Numbered from the stretch's first letter, positions 18,543-27,571 are shown. The stretch: 64,000 bases of DNA from Vibrio sinensis (GCF_003605645.1 NZ_QVMU01000028.1:1-64000); one strand, 5' to 3'. Notes: generated from the sequence alone by a model not told the origin. Program-made: numbers and translations.

Positions 18543-18765
18543 ACTAGAATTTTAGAGCGTTTATTCAAGGACAAGCCAATGACAGTTTTATTAACTTAGA
18601 TCTCTATTCCAAATGATTTGCGACCAATGATCGAATAAGTGATTTATTACCAATATAAATATAATTATGGCAATTTATATAAAAACAAGATTGAATATCC
18701 TGGGTAATTAGTCGATCATTCTTTGTTCGTAAATGATATGGATTATATTCAGAGACTATCGAACA

Positions 18766-18795
18766 CGAAAAAGCACCTCAAATAAGGTGCTTTTA
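18766..18795 (-). terminator. Terminator after the histidine kinase gene
   Basis: Hairpin with arms AAGCACCT and AGGTGCTT (18771-18793) followed by five T on the minus strand, about 30 bp after the kinase stop codon. Confidence 0.8.
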
Positions 18796-18822
18796 GTATG
18801 GTATTGACGATGACTACACAGC

Positions 18823-20841
18823 TTAATTTCGAGTAGAAACCAGCAAGTGTGTTTCTGCTTTATTTGGCAAGCGAATTGTAAAACGGCTACCTTGTCCCCA
18901 CTCTGATGTCACGGTAAGTTCCCCACCTGTTTGGCTCAAAATACTCTGCGACACAGATAAACCTAGACCAGTACCTTCGCGCTTAGTGGTGTAAAATGGA
19001 GAGAAAATTCGCTTAAGATTTTCAGGCTTAATACCGCATCCTTCATCTTCAATATGAATTAATGCGCCTTTCGCTTCACCATTCTCACACCAGTCTTCAC
19101 TAATCACAGTCAAACGACCCTTTCCCTGCATCGAGTGAATCGCATTCATCTGCAAGTTAACCAATATTTGTAGTAATTGATGGCGATTAATCTCAACCGA
19201 AGTATGTGCGTGTAGGTCGGTGACAAACTCAATATCGCGCTTTTTGCTACCAGTCTTAACCAAGGTAATGCTTTCATCTATGATTGGATTAACATGTTGC
19301 CAAGTCACCTCATCTTGCACTCCTCCCTTACGACTGTATTGAAGTAAGCTTCGAGTGATATTTCGTATCCGGTCAATTTGAGTATGAATGGCTTCAATTT
19401 CTTCACGCACACGTTCAGCCTCTTCACCCAATTCGAATTGAAGCAGTTCTACATTCCCCAAAATTACCGCTGTTGGGTTATTAATTTCATGGGCGATTCC
19501 CGCTGTTAACTCACCTAATGCTGCCAATTTTTCATGAACCACCAACTTGTCTCGAGTTTGATTCAACAAATGAATGTGCAATTCAAGTTCGTTAGTTTTT
19601 TCTTTCAACGTCGCAGTTCGTTCATGAACTTTGCATTCCAGTTCCATCGCCGATTGTTTGATTTCATTTTTTCTCTGTCTAAGCAGATCAAGCATATTAT
19701 CGAACTGTTTGGCGAGTTGCGCCAACTCATGCTGTTCATCAAGATCAAGAGGACCAATTCTCGTATCTTTGCCTAACTGAATCATCTTCACCACGCGGTG
19801 GATATGTTCGATAGGATTAAACAGGTCTCGCGAACCTCTATATACCATTAGCCCTGAAACGAACAGCAATAGCAATGTGGTTATACTTACTTCAGCAATA
19901 TTCGTCATATACGCTTTCACAAATGGCCACATCAAATAACCGGTGTATAGCATGCCAATCACTTGGCCATCATGATCTCGGATTGGCTGATACGCCGTGA
20001 TATACCACGCATCATAAACGAATGCCCGGTTAACCCACTCCTCACCATCAACCAATACCGCTCTATCAACCGAAGAAGAGACTCGGGTGCCGATAGCGCG
20101 ACCAATCCGATCAGTACTATTTAATGGCACATTAGTACTCACACGAAGATCATCTAAAAAGAGCGTTAATGTACCTACAGGGCGTAAGCTATCCAGTTTG
20201 TTGGGATAAATTAAGTCTCGAATTTGATCAACTAAAGCCGTGCTGTTATTCAGTAGCAAACCGCCATCTAAGTAACCAATAACTTGGTTATCATTGCCAT
20301 AGATTTCGACAACTGTACGACTAATTAGCCCCCTAGATTCGACCTTATTACCTTTCAAAATTGGAATTTGCGCTTGTTTCGACAAATTAGGATCGAGTGC
20401 ATCCAATGCTTGCGCGTCTAGAACATCAAAAAAAGACTCTTCACGACTATATTGCTGAAACTCTGTCTTGTTTATTTGCTCTATAGGATGAAACAACAAA
20501 AAATCGAGGTTATACCGGTTCTTTTGTTGTGATACCCACTTGGTGACCTCTTCATCTCGATTGATTCGGGTGCGAAAATCGTAAGAATCAGCGAAAGACT
20601 TTACATGGTTAGCCTGCTTTTGTTGAATAAGAGCAATACTGTTATTCGCTACAGCAAGACGCTCTGAAACATCCAATAAAGCACTTTGCCAAGTGTAGTG
20701 GATTGACCAATAAATTGTGATTGCAATCAGTGCGATTAACGTTAGAAAAATGGGCGCAGAAGTTAAGATCATCAGTCGATATCGAACCATCGTCTTGAAA
20801 CGATGACGCCATTTCTCAAATAACCCGACCTTAGTAGTCAT
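18823..20841 (-). CDS. Membrane sensor histidine kinase of a sigma-54 two-component system
   Basis: 672 residues. A transmembrane helix (about 22-45), a periplasmic Cache-like sensor (about 46-312, ending 'GQVIGMLYTGYLMWP'), a second helix (about 316-335), HAMP, a coiled coil, HisKA with the phospho-acceptor His451 in 'LTAGIAHEINNP', and HATPase_c with 'DEGCGI', 'GTGLGLS'. I chose the ATG at 20841, which overlaps the regulator stop by 11 nt; upstream in-frame starts lie deep in that gene. The pair is divergent from the tungstate transporter operon, so its signal may relate to tungstate/molybdate or formate. The ligand is not known. Confidence 0.9.
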   Translation of the reverse strand: MTTKVGLFEKWRHRFKTMVRYRLMILTSAPIFLTLIALIAITIYWSIHYTWQSALLDVSERLAVANNSIALIQQKQANHVKSFADSYDFRTRINRDEEVTKWVSQQKNRYNLDFLLFHPIEQINKTEFQQYSREESFFDVLDAQALDALDPNLSKQAQIPILKGNKVESRGLISRTVVEIYGNDNQVIGYLDGGLLLNNSTALVDQIRDLIYPNKLDSLRPVGTLTLFLDDLRVSTNVPLNSTDRIGRAIGTRVSSSVDRAVLVDGEEWVNRAFVYDAWYITAYQPIRDHDGQVIGMLYTGYLMWPFVKAYMTNIAEVSITTLLLLFVSGLMVYRGSRDLFNPIEHIHRVVKMIQLGKDTRIGPLDLDEQHELAQLAKQFDNMLDLLRQRKNEIKQSAMELECKVHERTATLKEKTNELELHIHLLNQTRDKLVVHEKLAALGELTAGIAHEINNPTAVILGNVELLQFELGEEAERVREEIEAIHTQIDRIRNITRSLLQYSRKGGVQDEVTWQHVNPIIDESITLVKTGSKKRDIEFVTDLHAHTSVEINRHQLLQILVNLQMNAIHSMQGKGRLTVISEDWCENGEAKGALIHIEDEGCGIKPENLKRIFSPFYTTKREGTGLGLSVSQSILSQTGGELTVTSEWGQGSRFTIRLPNKAETHLLVSTRN

Positions 20842-22282
20842 AGCCGGTATCCTCAATATCCCAATCTTTATATTTACGCTCGAGTGTTTTACGTGCGACA
20901 CCTAAATCTCGAGCTGCAGCAGACTTATTCCCGTCATGCAAGTTTACAATCTGTTGAATATGGGATTTCTCTACTTCTTTCAAAGTCCAGTTATTCGGGT
21001 AGCCCTCCGCCTGAGATTGAGATGTTTCAGCCATATCAATCAACTCAGAGCTCGCTGAAACAGTGAGTGACACATTGCTAGTCGCCTGAGTCAAATCGCT
21101 TTCTCGCCAATAATGAGCCGGTGGTTTTCCTAGTAAAATGCAACGTTCTATTAAATTTTTTAATTCACGGATATTCCCTGGCCAATCGTAATTATTCATT
21201 GCGAGAATATCTTCATGAGCCCACTTCGGATCTGGCATACCGAGTTCAGCAGTTAACATCTTGATAAAAAATGGCACTAACTCAAGCAAGTCAGCCTTAC
21301 GTTCTCTTAATGGACTTACATCAATTTTTAATACGTTTAAGCGGTAGAATAAATCTTCTCTAAACGCTCCTTTATTAACTTCTTCTTGTAAGTTACGGTT
21401 GGTTGCTGCGACAATTCGAACATCAACGCTGATTTCTTTTTCGCTACCGACAGGTCGAATTGTGCGTTGCTCCAAGACTCTTAAAAGCGCGGATTGCATC
21501 AAAAGAGGCATTTCACCGATTTCATCAAGGAATAGCGTACCGCCACTCGCCACGCGAAATAAACCTTCCCTGCTTTTTTTCGCTCCGGTAAATGCACCGG
21601 ATGTGTGACCAAAGAGTTCACTCTCTAGCAATTCTGGCGCAATAGAACCACAGTTAACTGGAACAAATGGCCCTTTACGCAAACTGGCTTCATGAACTCC
21701 GCGAGCCACCAACTCTTTACCCGTTCCAGATTCTCCCTCAATCAGAACCGATGCTCGTGATGGTGCAAATTGGGAAATAAGCTGTTTTAGCGAATGGGTT
21801 CTTTCTGAATTTCCAACGATTTCGGTGGTGATATGACGTTTAAAATCATGAGACAGTGCGTATTGCATTCGTTCATTTAAACGCTTATCCATACAGCGCT
21901 TAACAGACTGCAACATCTGCTCTAAGTTAAAGGGTTTCAAAATAAAATCGGAAGCACCGAGTTTTAACGCTGATATTGCGGTCTCTAAATCCGCATAGCC
22001 AGTCATAAAAATCACGTCGGCTCGTTTATCATCATCGTTAAATGCTTCTTCCCATTCTATTCCTGAGCGTCCTGGTAAATTGATATCAAGAACGATTAAA
22101 TCGTAATGATCAGTACTACGCAGTATCTCCGCTTCTTCGATACTGCCGGCTGAGTCGACTTTTGAAAACCATTTACTCAATGCTTTTTTTAGAATGGCTT
22201 GCATTCCCACTTCATCGTCGACCACGAGAACAGAAAAAGCTTGATATTGTAATGTTTGATTAGGGGCGAACGTTGGAGCCAT
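20831..22282 (-). CDS. Sigma-54-dependent NtrC-family response regulator
   Basis: 483 residues: receiver domain (about 16-130, phospho-acceptor Asp66 in 'LIVLDINLPG'), AAA+ domain (about 153-390) with Walker A GESGTGKE (183-190), the GAFTGA loop that contacts sigma-54, 'GGTLFLDEIGEMP' and an arginine-finger region, and a C-terminal Fis-type helix-turn-helix 'NKSAAARDLGVARKTLERKYKDW'. All features of a working enhancer-binding activator are present. It is encoded first, with the kinase overlapping its end. Nearby sigma-54 promoters at 22574 (tupA) and 7878 (fdh operon) are the natural candidate targets. Confidence 0.93.
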   Translation of the reverse strand: MAPTFAPNQTLQYQAFSVLVVDDEVGMQAILKKALSKWFSKVDSAGSIEEAEILRSTDHYDLIVLDINLPGRSGIEWEEAFNDDDKRADVIFMTGYADLETAISALKLGASDFILKPFNLEQMLQSVKRCMDKRLNERMQYALSHDFKRHITTEIVGNSERTHSLKQLISQFAPSRASVLIEGESGTGKELVARGVHEASLRKGPFVPVNCGSIAPELLESELFGHTSGAFTGAKKSREGLFRVASGGTLFLDEIGEMPLLMQSALLRVLEQRTIRPVGSEKEISVDVRIVAATNRNLQEEVNKGAFREDLFYRLNVLKIDVSPLRERKADLLELVPFFIKMLTAELGMPDPKWAHEDILAMNNYDWPGNIRELKNLIERCILLGKPPAHYWRESDLTQATSNVSLTVSASSELIDMAETSQSQAEGYPNNWTLKEVEKSHIQQIVNLHDGNKSAAARDLGVARKTLERKYKDWDIEDTGYDY

Positions 22283-22352
22283 ATTGATTCAGCTAGAAAA
22301 ATTGTCAGTGAGACAGAGTGTACCAATAAACACCCCCTTGTAGCGAGTCAAT

Positions 22353-22371
22353 ATGCGACATTTTGTCCCAC
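22353..22371. promoter_or_regulatory. Candidate activator site between the response regulator and tupA
   Basis: ATGCGACATTTTGTCCCAC is an imperfect inverted repeat (TGnGACA..TGTCnCA). Its core matches 13 of 14 bases of the repeat upstream of the fdh sigma-54 promoter (7962-7980). It is about 200 bp upstream of the tupA -24 element and 70 bp from the regulator start. Confidence 0.45.
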
Positions 22372-22573
22372 CCAGTCATTATGTACGCTAACAAACTGAT
22401 TTATTGTCATTATTTAGACCTATATTGGATCCGTTAGATACGAATTAGCGATCTCAAGCACAACGGATAAACCATCAAATAGCGCACAATAGCGGTAAAC
22501 TCCATTGATATTACTGGGTTAACATTTCTGTTATGTCGATTTATATGAGTTTTCTTGGTTATTTACTAAAACT

Positions 22574-22589
22574 TGGCATTTACTTTGCT
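22574..22589 (+). promoter_or_regulatory. Sigma-54 promoter of the tungstate/cofactor operon
   Basis: TGGCATTTACTTTGCT matches 10 of the 12 fixed positions of TGGCACG-N4-TTGCW with exact GG-N10-GC spacing, about 80 bp before tupA. The remainder of the 385-bp divergent region (22283-22667) has no ORF; it also carries the inverted repeat at 22353. Confidence 0.7.
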
Positions 22590-22667
22590 TATCAACGCAC
22601 TGAACACGTACCGTTGTTAGTGAATAAATAAGCTCAGTTGATGAGCGATAAATAAATGGAATATAAA

Positions 22668-23486
22668 ATGAAAGCGATTACTTATACTTTAGCCGCCGCA
22701 TCATTAGCCCTAGTCAGCTACTCTGCATCTTCTGCTGATGAACAACCGCACGTTCGTCTTGCTACAACAACCAGCACGTATCATTCAGGTCTACTAGACT
22801 ATTTACTACCAGAGTTTGAAAAAGATACAGGTTATAAAGTTGACGTTATTGCCGCTGGTACTGGTAAATCTCTGAAGATGGGTGAAAATGGTGATGTTGA
22901 TTTGGTCATGACTCATGCACCAAAAGCAGAAGCGTATTTCGTTGATCAAGGTTACGGTGTTCTACCTCGCAAACTAATGTACAACGACTTTGTGATTGTG
23001 GGTCCTGCTGCAGATCCAGCAAAAATTGAAACTCAAAAAGATGTAACTGACGTATTCAAAAACATCGCAGAAAGCAACTCAACGTTTATTTCTCGTGGCG
23101 ATGATTCAGGTACACATAAAAAAGAAAAAGGGATTTGGGAACAGTCAAAAATCGAACCTAACTTTGGTGGCTACCGCTCTGTTGGACAAGGTATGGGACC
23201 AACGTTGAACATGGCATCTGAAATGCAAGGTTACACCATGACTGACCGTGGTACATGGCTTGCGTATAACAACAAAGTTGATCTTGAAATTCTTTTTCAA
23301 GGCGACAAGCAACTATTTAACCCATACCAAGTAATTTTGGTTAACCCAGAGCGTTACCCGACAATCAACTACCAAGGTGCAAAAGTGTTTAGTGACTGGT
23401 TGGTTAATCCGAAAGGCCAAGAGTTGATTAACAACTTTACTATCAATGGTAAACACCTATTTGTCGCGAACGCGAACGAGAAATAA
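22668..23486 (+). CDS. tupA: Tungstate ABC transporter substrate-binding protein
   Basis: 272 residues with a Sec signal peptide (1-24, 'LVSYSASSA-DEQ'). The mature start 'RLATTTSTYHSGLLDYLLPEFEKDTGYKV' contains the TTTS motif of TupA-type oxyanion-binding proteins, and 'FISRGDDSGTHKKE' (about residue 143-156) is a further family signature. TupA binds tungstate tightly in the periplasm and prefers it to molybdate; related VupA proteins bind vanadate, so the exact anion should be tested. The ATG at 22668 is chosen because GGA lies seven bases before it and the signal peptide then has normal length; an ATG at 22656 has no ribosome site. Confidence 0.9.
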   Translation: MKAITYTLAAASLALVSYSASSADEQPHVRLATTTSTYHSGLLDYLLPEFEKDTGYKVDVIAAGTGKSLKMGENGDVDLVMTHAPKAEAYFVDQGYGVLPRKLMYNDFVIVGPAADPAKIETQKDVTDVFKNIAESNSTFISRGDDSGTHKKEKGIWEQSKIEPNFGGYRSVGQGMGPTLNMASEMQGYTMTDRGTWLAYNNKVDLEILFQGDKQLFNPYQVILVNPERYPTINYQGAKVFSDWLVNPKGQELINNFTINGKHLFVANANEK

Positions 23487-23492
23487 TTATTC

Positions 23493-24191
23493 ATGAGTCT
23501 CTGGCAAACGACACTAGACGCGTTGGCACTTTTGGTCGCCTTTGACCCAGATCTGTTAGCGATTGTTGCGGTCTCATTTAATGTATCTTTGACTGCGATA
23601 TCTCTGGTGTTGCTGCCAGCGATTCTATTCTCATTCATTCTCGCTTACACGGAGTTCCGCGGTAAATGGTTCTTCTTGTCAATTATTAATACCCTTCAAG
23701 CCGTACCAACAGTGGTTATCGGCTTGTTGCTTTACATGTTGCTATCACGCGCAGGCCCACTCGGTGATTGGCAAATGCTTTTTACCCAAAAGGCGATGGT
23801 ATTCGGCCAGATGCTGATTTGTTTTCCTGTTTTGGTCGCAATGATGCATGGTTCACTTCAATCGAGTGATCGCCGAGCCGTAGAAACAGCCATTACCCTT
23901 GGTGCTTCACCCTACCGTGTAGCGGCGACCATGATTTGGGAAACTCGCTTTCCACTTCTCGCGGCAACCATTACCGCCTTTTCTCGTATCGTGACCGAGG
24001 TCGGTTGTTCAATGATGGTTGGGGGGAACATAATGGGTGTAACGCGTAATATTCCAACTGCAATTTCGATGGAAAGCCATAAAGGAGCTTTCGCTCAGGG
24101 CGTCGCATTGGGAATAGTATTACTCTCACTGGCCCTGCTGCTAAACTTTATGTTAGGTAGCATGCGTGGTCGTGGCTATTTAAGAAACTAA
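23493..24191 (+). CDS. tupB: Tungstate ABC transporter permease
   Basis: 232 residues, five to six membrane helices, with the binding-protein-dependent permease loop 'AVETAITLGASPYRVAATMIWETRFPLLAATITAFSRIVTEVG' (EAA-like loop that contacts the ATPase) around residues 129-171. It forms the inner-membrane channel for the anion delivered by TupA. It starts 6 nt after tupA and is followed 9 nt later by tupC. Confidence 0.9.
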   Translation: MSLWQTTLDALALLVAFDPDLLAIVAVSFNVSLTAISLVLLPAILFSFILAYTEFRGKWFFLSIINTLQAVPTVVIGLLLYMLLSRAGPLGDWQMLFTQKAMVFGQMLICFPVLVAMMHGSLQSSDRRAVETAITLGASPYRVAATMIWETRFPLLAATITAFSRIVTEVGCSMMVGGNIMGVTRNIPTAISMESHKGAFAQGVALGIVLLSLALLLNFMLGSMRGRGYLRN

Positions 24192-24200
24192 GGGCGCTGT

Positions 24201-24917
24201 ATGACGATAAAAATTACTGCACGACAGCTCTCAATGAGATTTAAGAATCGAGTGCTGTTCCATATTCCTGAATTATCAATTGGTCCGAATGATGCAATTT
24301 ATTTAAAAGGTGATAACGGTGTAGGTAAAACCACTTTACTGAAAATTTTATCTGGCCTACTCAAGCCAACCACCGGCAAAGTAATTGCACCACACGATAG
24401 CTTTCTTCAACGTTTTTCAGCCCGGAGTGGCCGACGTGACGTGGTGTATCTACATCAAGCACCTTACCTCTTTGATGGTTCGGTTTATCAAAACGTCGCT
24501 TATGGTATTCGTTTTCAAAAAATGTCAACGCAAGACAAGCGTGCAGCAGTGATATTTGCGCTACGAAAAGTAGGCTTAGAAACCCTTGCAGATGAACACA
24601 TCTCCGTACTTTCTGGTGGTGAAAAGCAACGCGTCGCGATGGCAAGAGCCTGGATTCTAACTCCATCTATCCTGTTGATGGATGAGCCAAGCGCTTCGTT
24701 AGATCAAGAATCAATCGACCGTTTAGTTTTACTGGCCAAAGACTTGCTCAAAAAAGGGTCAAGTATCGTCATCACTAGTCATCAAAAAAATGCGTTGACC
24801 GATTTGTGCCACAAACAATGGTGGATAAAAGACTCAACTCTGATAGAGTCACCTTTGTTACAAGTAATTTCAGACGTTAAGCAAGAGAATTCTTATGCTA
24901 CTTCCAACGGAAACTAG
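24201..24917 (+). CDS. tupC: Tungstate ABC transporter ATP-binding protein
   Basis: 238 residues with Walker A GDNGVGKTT (about 33-41), signature 'LSGGEKQRVAMARAW', Walker B 'ILLMDEPSASLD' and the H-loop 'ITSHQ'. It drives import through TupB. It is a single-domain ATPase without the C-terminal MOP/TOBE domain found in ModC, so anion feedback at this subunit is unlikely. Its last 23 nt overlap mobA, which ties uptake to cofactor synthesis in one transcript. Confidence 0.9.
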   Translation: MTIKITARQLSMRFKNRVLFHIPELSIGPNDAIYLKGDNGVGKTTLLKILSGLLKPTTGKVIAPHDSFLQRFSARSGRRDVVYLHQAPYLFDGSVYQNVAYGIRFQKMSTQDKRAAVIFALRKVGLETLADEHISVLSGGEKQRVAMARAWILTPSILLMDEPSASLDQESIDRLVLLAKDLLKKGSSIVITSHQKNALTDLCHKQWWIKDSTLIESPLLQVISDVKQENSYATSNGN

Positions 24918-25482
24918 TTGGGTTATTTTGGCTGGCGGTCAAGCCAGTCGCATGGGCGGCCAAGATAAAGGTTTAATTACACTGAATCAAAAACCGCTTA
25001 TCGCTCACGTTATTGAGCGCCTATCACCACAAACACCACGCATTTTAATCAATGCGAATCGCAACCAAGAAACATATCGCCAATTTGGCCCTGTTTTTAG
25101 CGATCAATTTAAAGATTTCCCAGGCCCAATGGGTGGTATTCACGCTGGTTTAAACCATGCAGAAACCGATTGGGTTGGATTTGTCCCCTGTGATAGTCCA
25201 CAAGTCAACACCGACTTAGTTGCCCGTTTTTGTCAAGCGGTTCAACCGGATTCAGATATCTTGGTCGCTCATGATGGCGATCACCAACAACCGGTTTTTA
25301 CTCTTTACCATAAACGCGTATTACCTAAACTAACGGCATTTTTAGAGCGCGGTGACCGAAAGATCATCCTACTTTATAATGAATGTAACACGAGTTATGT
25401 TGATTTTAGCGACTCACCTCAGTGCTTTGTAAACCTCAATACGCCAGAAGAGTTGGCAAATTTCGGGACATTAGAATCATGA
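24895..25482 (+). CDS. mobA: Molybdenum cofactor guanylyltransferase
   Basis: 195 residues. It transfers GMP from GTP to the Mo/W-molybdopterin, making the guanine dinucleotide cofactor that FdhA requires. The nucleotide-binding start 'VILAGGQASRMGGQDKGLI' (residues 10-28) is the MobA signature, with 'FPGPMGGIHAGL' and 'VPCDSPQ' as further conserved blocks. Length matches E. coli MobA (194). It overlaps tupC by 23 nt and the following fusion gene by 4 nt (ATGA). Confidence 0.94.
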   Translation: MLLPTETSWVILAGGQASRMGGQDKGLITLNQKPLIAHVIERLSPQTPRILINANRNQETYRQFGPVFSDQFKDFPGPMGGIHAGLNHAETDWVGFVPCDSPQVNTDLVARFCQAVQPDSDILVAHDGDHQQPVFTLYHKRVLPKLTAFLERGDRKIILLYNECNTSYVDFSDSPQCFVNLNTPEELANFGTLES

Positions 25483-27254
25483 TAACGACTACTCAGCTTC
25501 CTGTTCTCGGCTTTGCTGCATATTCAGGTACAGGTAAAACAACTCTAATTGAAGCGTTACTACCTAAGTTGACACAAGCAGGTTTACGTATTGGCATGCT
25601 TAAACATGCTCATCATAACTTTGATGTAGACCAACCAGGTAAAGACAGCTACCGCTTGCGCAAAGCCGGCGCTAGTCAAATGTTGATTTCATCTCGCAAC
25701 CGTTATGCATTGATGACAGAAACGCCTGAGAGTGAATCTGAATTTGATTACCTATTAAGCCGTTTTGATGATCAAAAGCTAGACGTTATTCTTGTTGAAG
25801 GTTGTAAAAACATTGCTTTTCCTAAGATAGAACTGCATCGTGCTGAGATTGGTAAGCCGTGGTTATACCCAAGTGATGACAATATTATTGCCATTGCATC
25901 AGATAGCTCACAAAGTGATACCGACCTGCCACAAATGGATATCAATGATCTCGATGCTATCGCGCAATTCGTGCTGAACTACGTTACTGAGATCACCAGC
26001 CCAAAATCCGATAAAGGATCATCTTGCTGTGATACGCTTTCACCTGCGTTTCTTTCGGTTACTCAAGGGCAAGAAAAAATTCTTTCATTAGTCGACACAG
26101 TAAGCGATACCGAAGTTTGTACTATTGAACAAACCTATGGACGTGTGCTCGCAAACGATATTATTTCTCCCGTTAATGTTCCGCAATACACGAACTCAGC
26201 AATGGATGGCTACGCTATCCGCGGCGATGATTTAGGTCGCGAGCAATACAACGTTGTTGCTGAAGTCTTAGCGGGCCATGCCTATGAACCCGCTCTTGAG
26301 CTAGGCCAAGCTGTAAAAATCATGACTGGAGCCCCTACTCCATTAAATGGTGATACCGTCATTATGCGTGAGCAAGCGGAGCACCAAGAGAACACTGTTC
26401 GTTTTCCTAATGCAACCATCAAACGTGGCCAGAACGTACGCCAAGCCGGAGAAGATCTTGCTATTGGCAGTGATGTGTTCACTAAAGGATGTCGTATTGA
26501 ATCCGCAGAAATGGGAATGCTCGCTTCGCTAGGATTTGGTGAATGTCCCGTTTTTCGCAAACTGAAAGTCGCGATTTTCTCAACCGGTGATGAAGTTCAA
26601 GCACCAGGGACCGCGCAACAGAGCAACTCTATTTATGACTCTAATCGTTTCACCATAATGGGATTATTAGAGAAGCTTGGCTGTGAGATTATCGATTTCG
26701 GGATCTTACAAGATGACGAGCAACTTATGGTTGATGCACTGCAATCCGCCGCTTTACAAGCGGATGTTGTGATTACCTCTGGTGGTGTTTCCGTTGGCGA
26801 CGCTGATTACGTTAAATTAGCATTAGATAGATTGGGACAAATTGATTTCTGGCGTATTAACATGCGCCCTGGTCGCCCATTAGCGTTTGGTCAAATCAAT
26901 AATAAGCCATTTTTCGGATTGCCGGGTAACCCCGTCGCAGTTATGGTCTCCTTTATCAATTTTGTTGAGCCTGCGCTACGTAAAATGCAAGGTGAACTAA
27001 ATTGGCAGCCACTGAAAGTATCTGCTATCGCTACAGAAGACTTACGCTCTCGACAAGGTCGTACCGAATTCAGCCGTGGCTTTTATCAGTTTGATGAAAC
27101 TGGTCGAATGACGGTAAGAACAACCGGCAAACAAGGCTCTGGGATTCTTCGTTCAATGAGTGAGGCCAATTGCCTTATTGAGATATCTCCATCTGTAGAT
27201 ACGGTGAAAGTTGGAGAAAACGTGACAATTATCCCACTTCAGGGCAGAATCTAA
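25479..27254 (+). CDS. Fused MobB-MoeA molybdenum cofactor protein
   Basis: 591 residues. Residues 1-170 are a MobB domain with P-loop 'SGTGKTTL' and 'KHAHHNFDVDQPGKDSYRLRKAGA'; residues about 200-591 are a MoeA domain with 'NSAMDGYAI', 'MTGAPTPLNGDTVIM', 'FSTGDEV', 'ITSGGVSVGDADYV', 'NMRPGRPLAFG' and 'FFGLPGNPVAVMVSF'. MoeA inserts Mo (or W) into adenylated molybdopterin; MobB binds GTP and assists MobA. In E. coli these are separate genes, so this is a fusion. The ATG at 25479 overlaps the mobA stop; an earlier in-frame start at 25422 lies inside mobA. A terminator follows. Confidence 0.93.
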   Translation: MITTTQLPVLGFAAYSGTGKTTLIEALLPKLTQAGLRIGMLKHAHHNFDVDQPGKDSYRLRKAGASQMLISSRNRYALMTETPESESEFDYLLSRFDDQKLDVILVEGCKNIAFPKIELHRAEIGKPWLYPSDDNIIAIASDSSQSDTDLPQMDINDLDAIAQFVLNYVTEITSPKSDKGSSCCDTLSPAFLSVTQGQEKILSLVDTVSDTEVCTIEQTYGRVLANDIISPVNVPQYTNSAMDGYAIRGDDLGREQYNVVAEVLAGHAYEPALELGQAVKIMTGAPTPLNGDTVIMREQAEHQENTVRFPNATIKRGQNVRQAGEDLAIGSDVFTKGCRIESAEMGMLASLGFGECPVFRKLKVAIFSTGDEVQAPGTAQQSNSIYDSNRFTIMGLLEKLGCEIIDFGILQDDEQLMVDALQSAALQADVVITSGGVSVGDADYVKLALDRLGQIDFWRINMRPGRPLAFGQINNKPFFGLPGNPVAVMVSFINFVEPALRKMQGELNWQPLKVSAIATEDLRSRQGRTEFSRGFYQFDETGRMTVRTTGKQGSGILRSMSEANCLIEISPSVDTVKVGENVTIIPLQGRI

Positions 27255-27268
27255 CCCTAGTTATTTAT

Positions 27269-27290
27269 AGGCCAGTTTAGCTGGCCTTTT
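27269..27290 (+). terminator. Terminator of the tupABC-mobA-mobB/moeA operon
   Basis: Hairpin AGGCCAG/CTGGCCT (27269-27287) followed by TTTTCTT, 15 nt after the stop of the fusion gene. Confidence 0.8.
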
Positions 27291-27304
27291 CTTCAGAGAT
27301 GAAC

Positions 27305-27571
27305 ATGGCTCGCACTATCCTATACACCTATAAAGGTGAAGACAAAGAACTGACGTTTTCGTACCAAAAACACTTAAACATCCACGAAGCGGTTGCGGAA
27401 GCAGAAGGTATTGATATTTCAGCATTTCTAGCAATGGAACAACAAATTGAAGCAATTTCTGATACTAAAGCGGTGCGCAATTACCGTGATAACCACTTCA
27501 GAAAACTCGGTTTTGACAAAATCACGCTAAAACAAAAAGAAAATCGTGGCGTTGGTAAAAAAGACCAATAG
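27305..27571 (+). CDS. DUF2960 family protein
   Basis: 88 residues, soluble, basic C-terminus. The N-terminus 'MARTILYTYKGEDKELTFSYQKHLNIHEAVAEAEGIDIS' is typical of the short DUF2960 family, which I know from vibrios and their relatives. I favour the ATG at 27305 over 27299 since the family begins 'MAR' and CAGAGA lies at a proper distance. The function is unknown. It follows the cofactor operon after a terminator, so it may have its own promoter or rely on read-through. Confidence 0.75.
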   Translation: MARTILYTYKGEDKELTFSYQKHLNIHEAVAEAEGIDISAFLAMEQQIEAISDTKAVRNYRDNHFRKLGFDKITLKQKENRGVGKKDQ

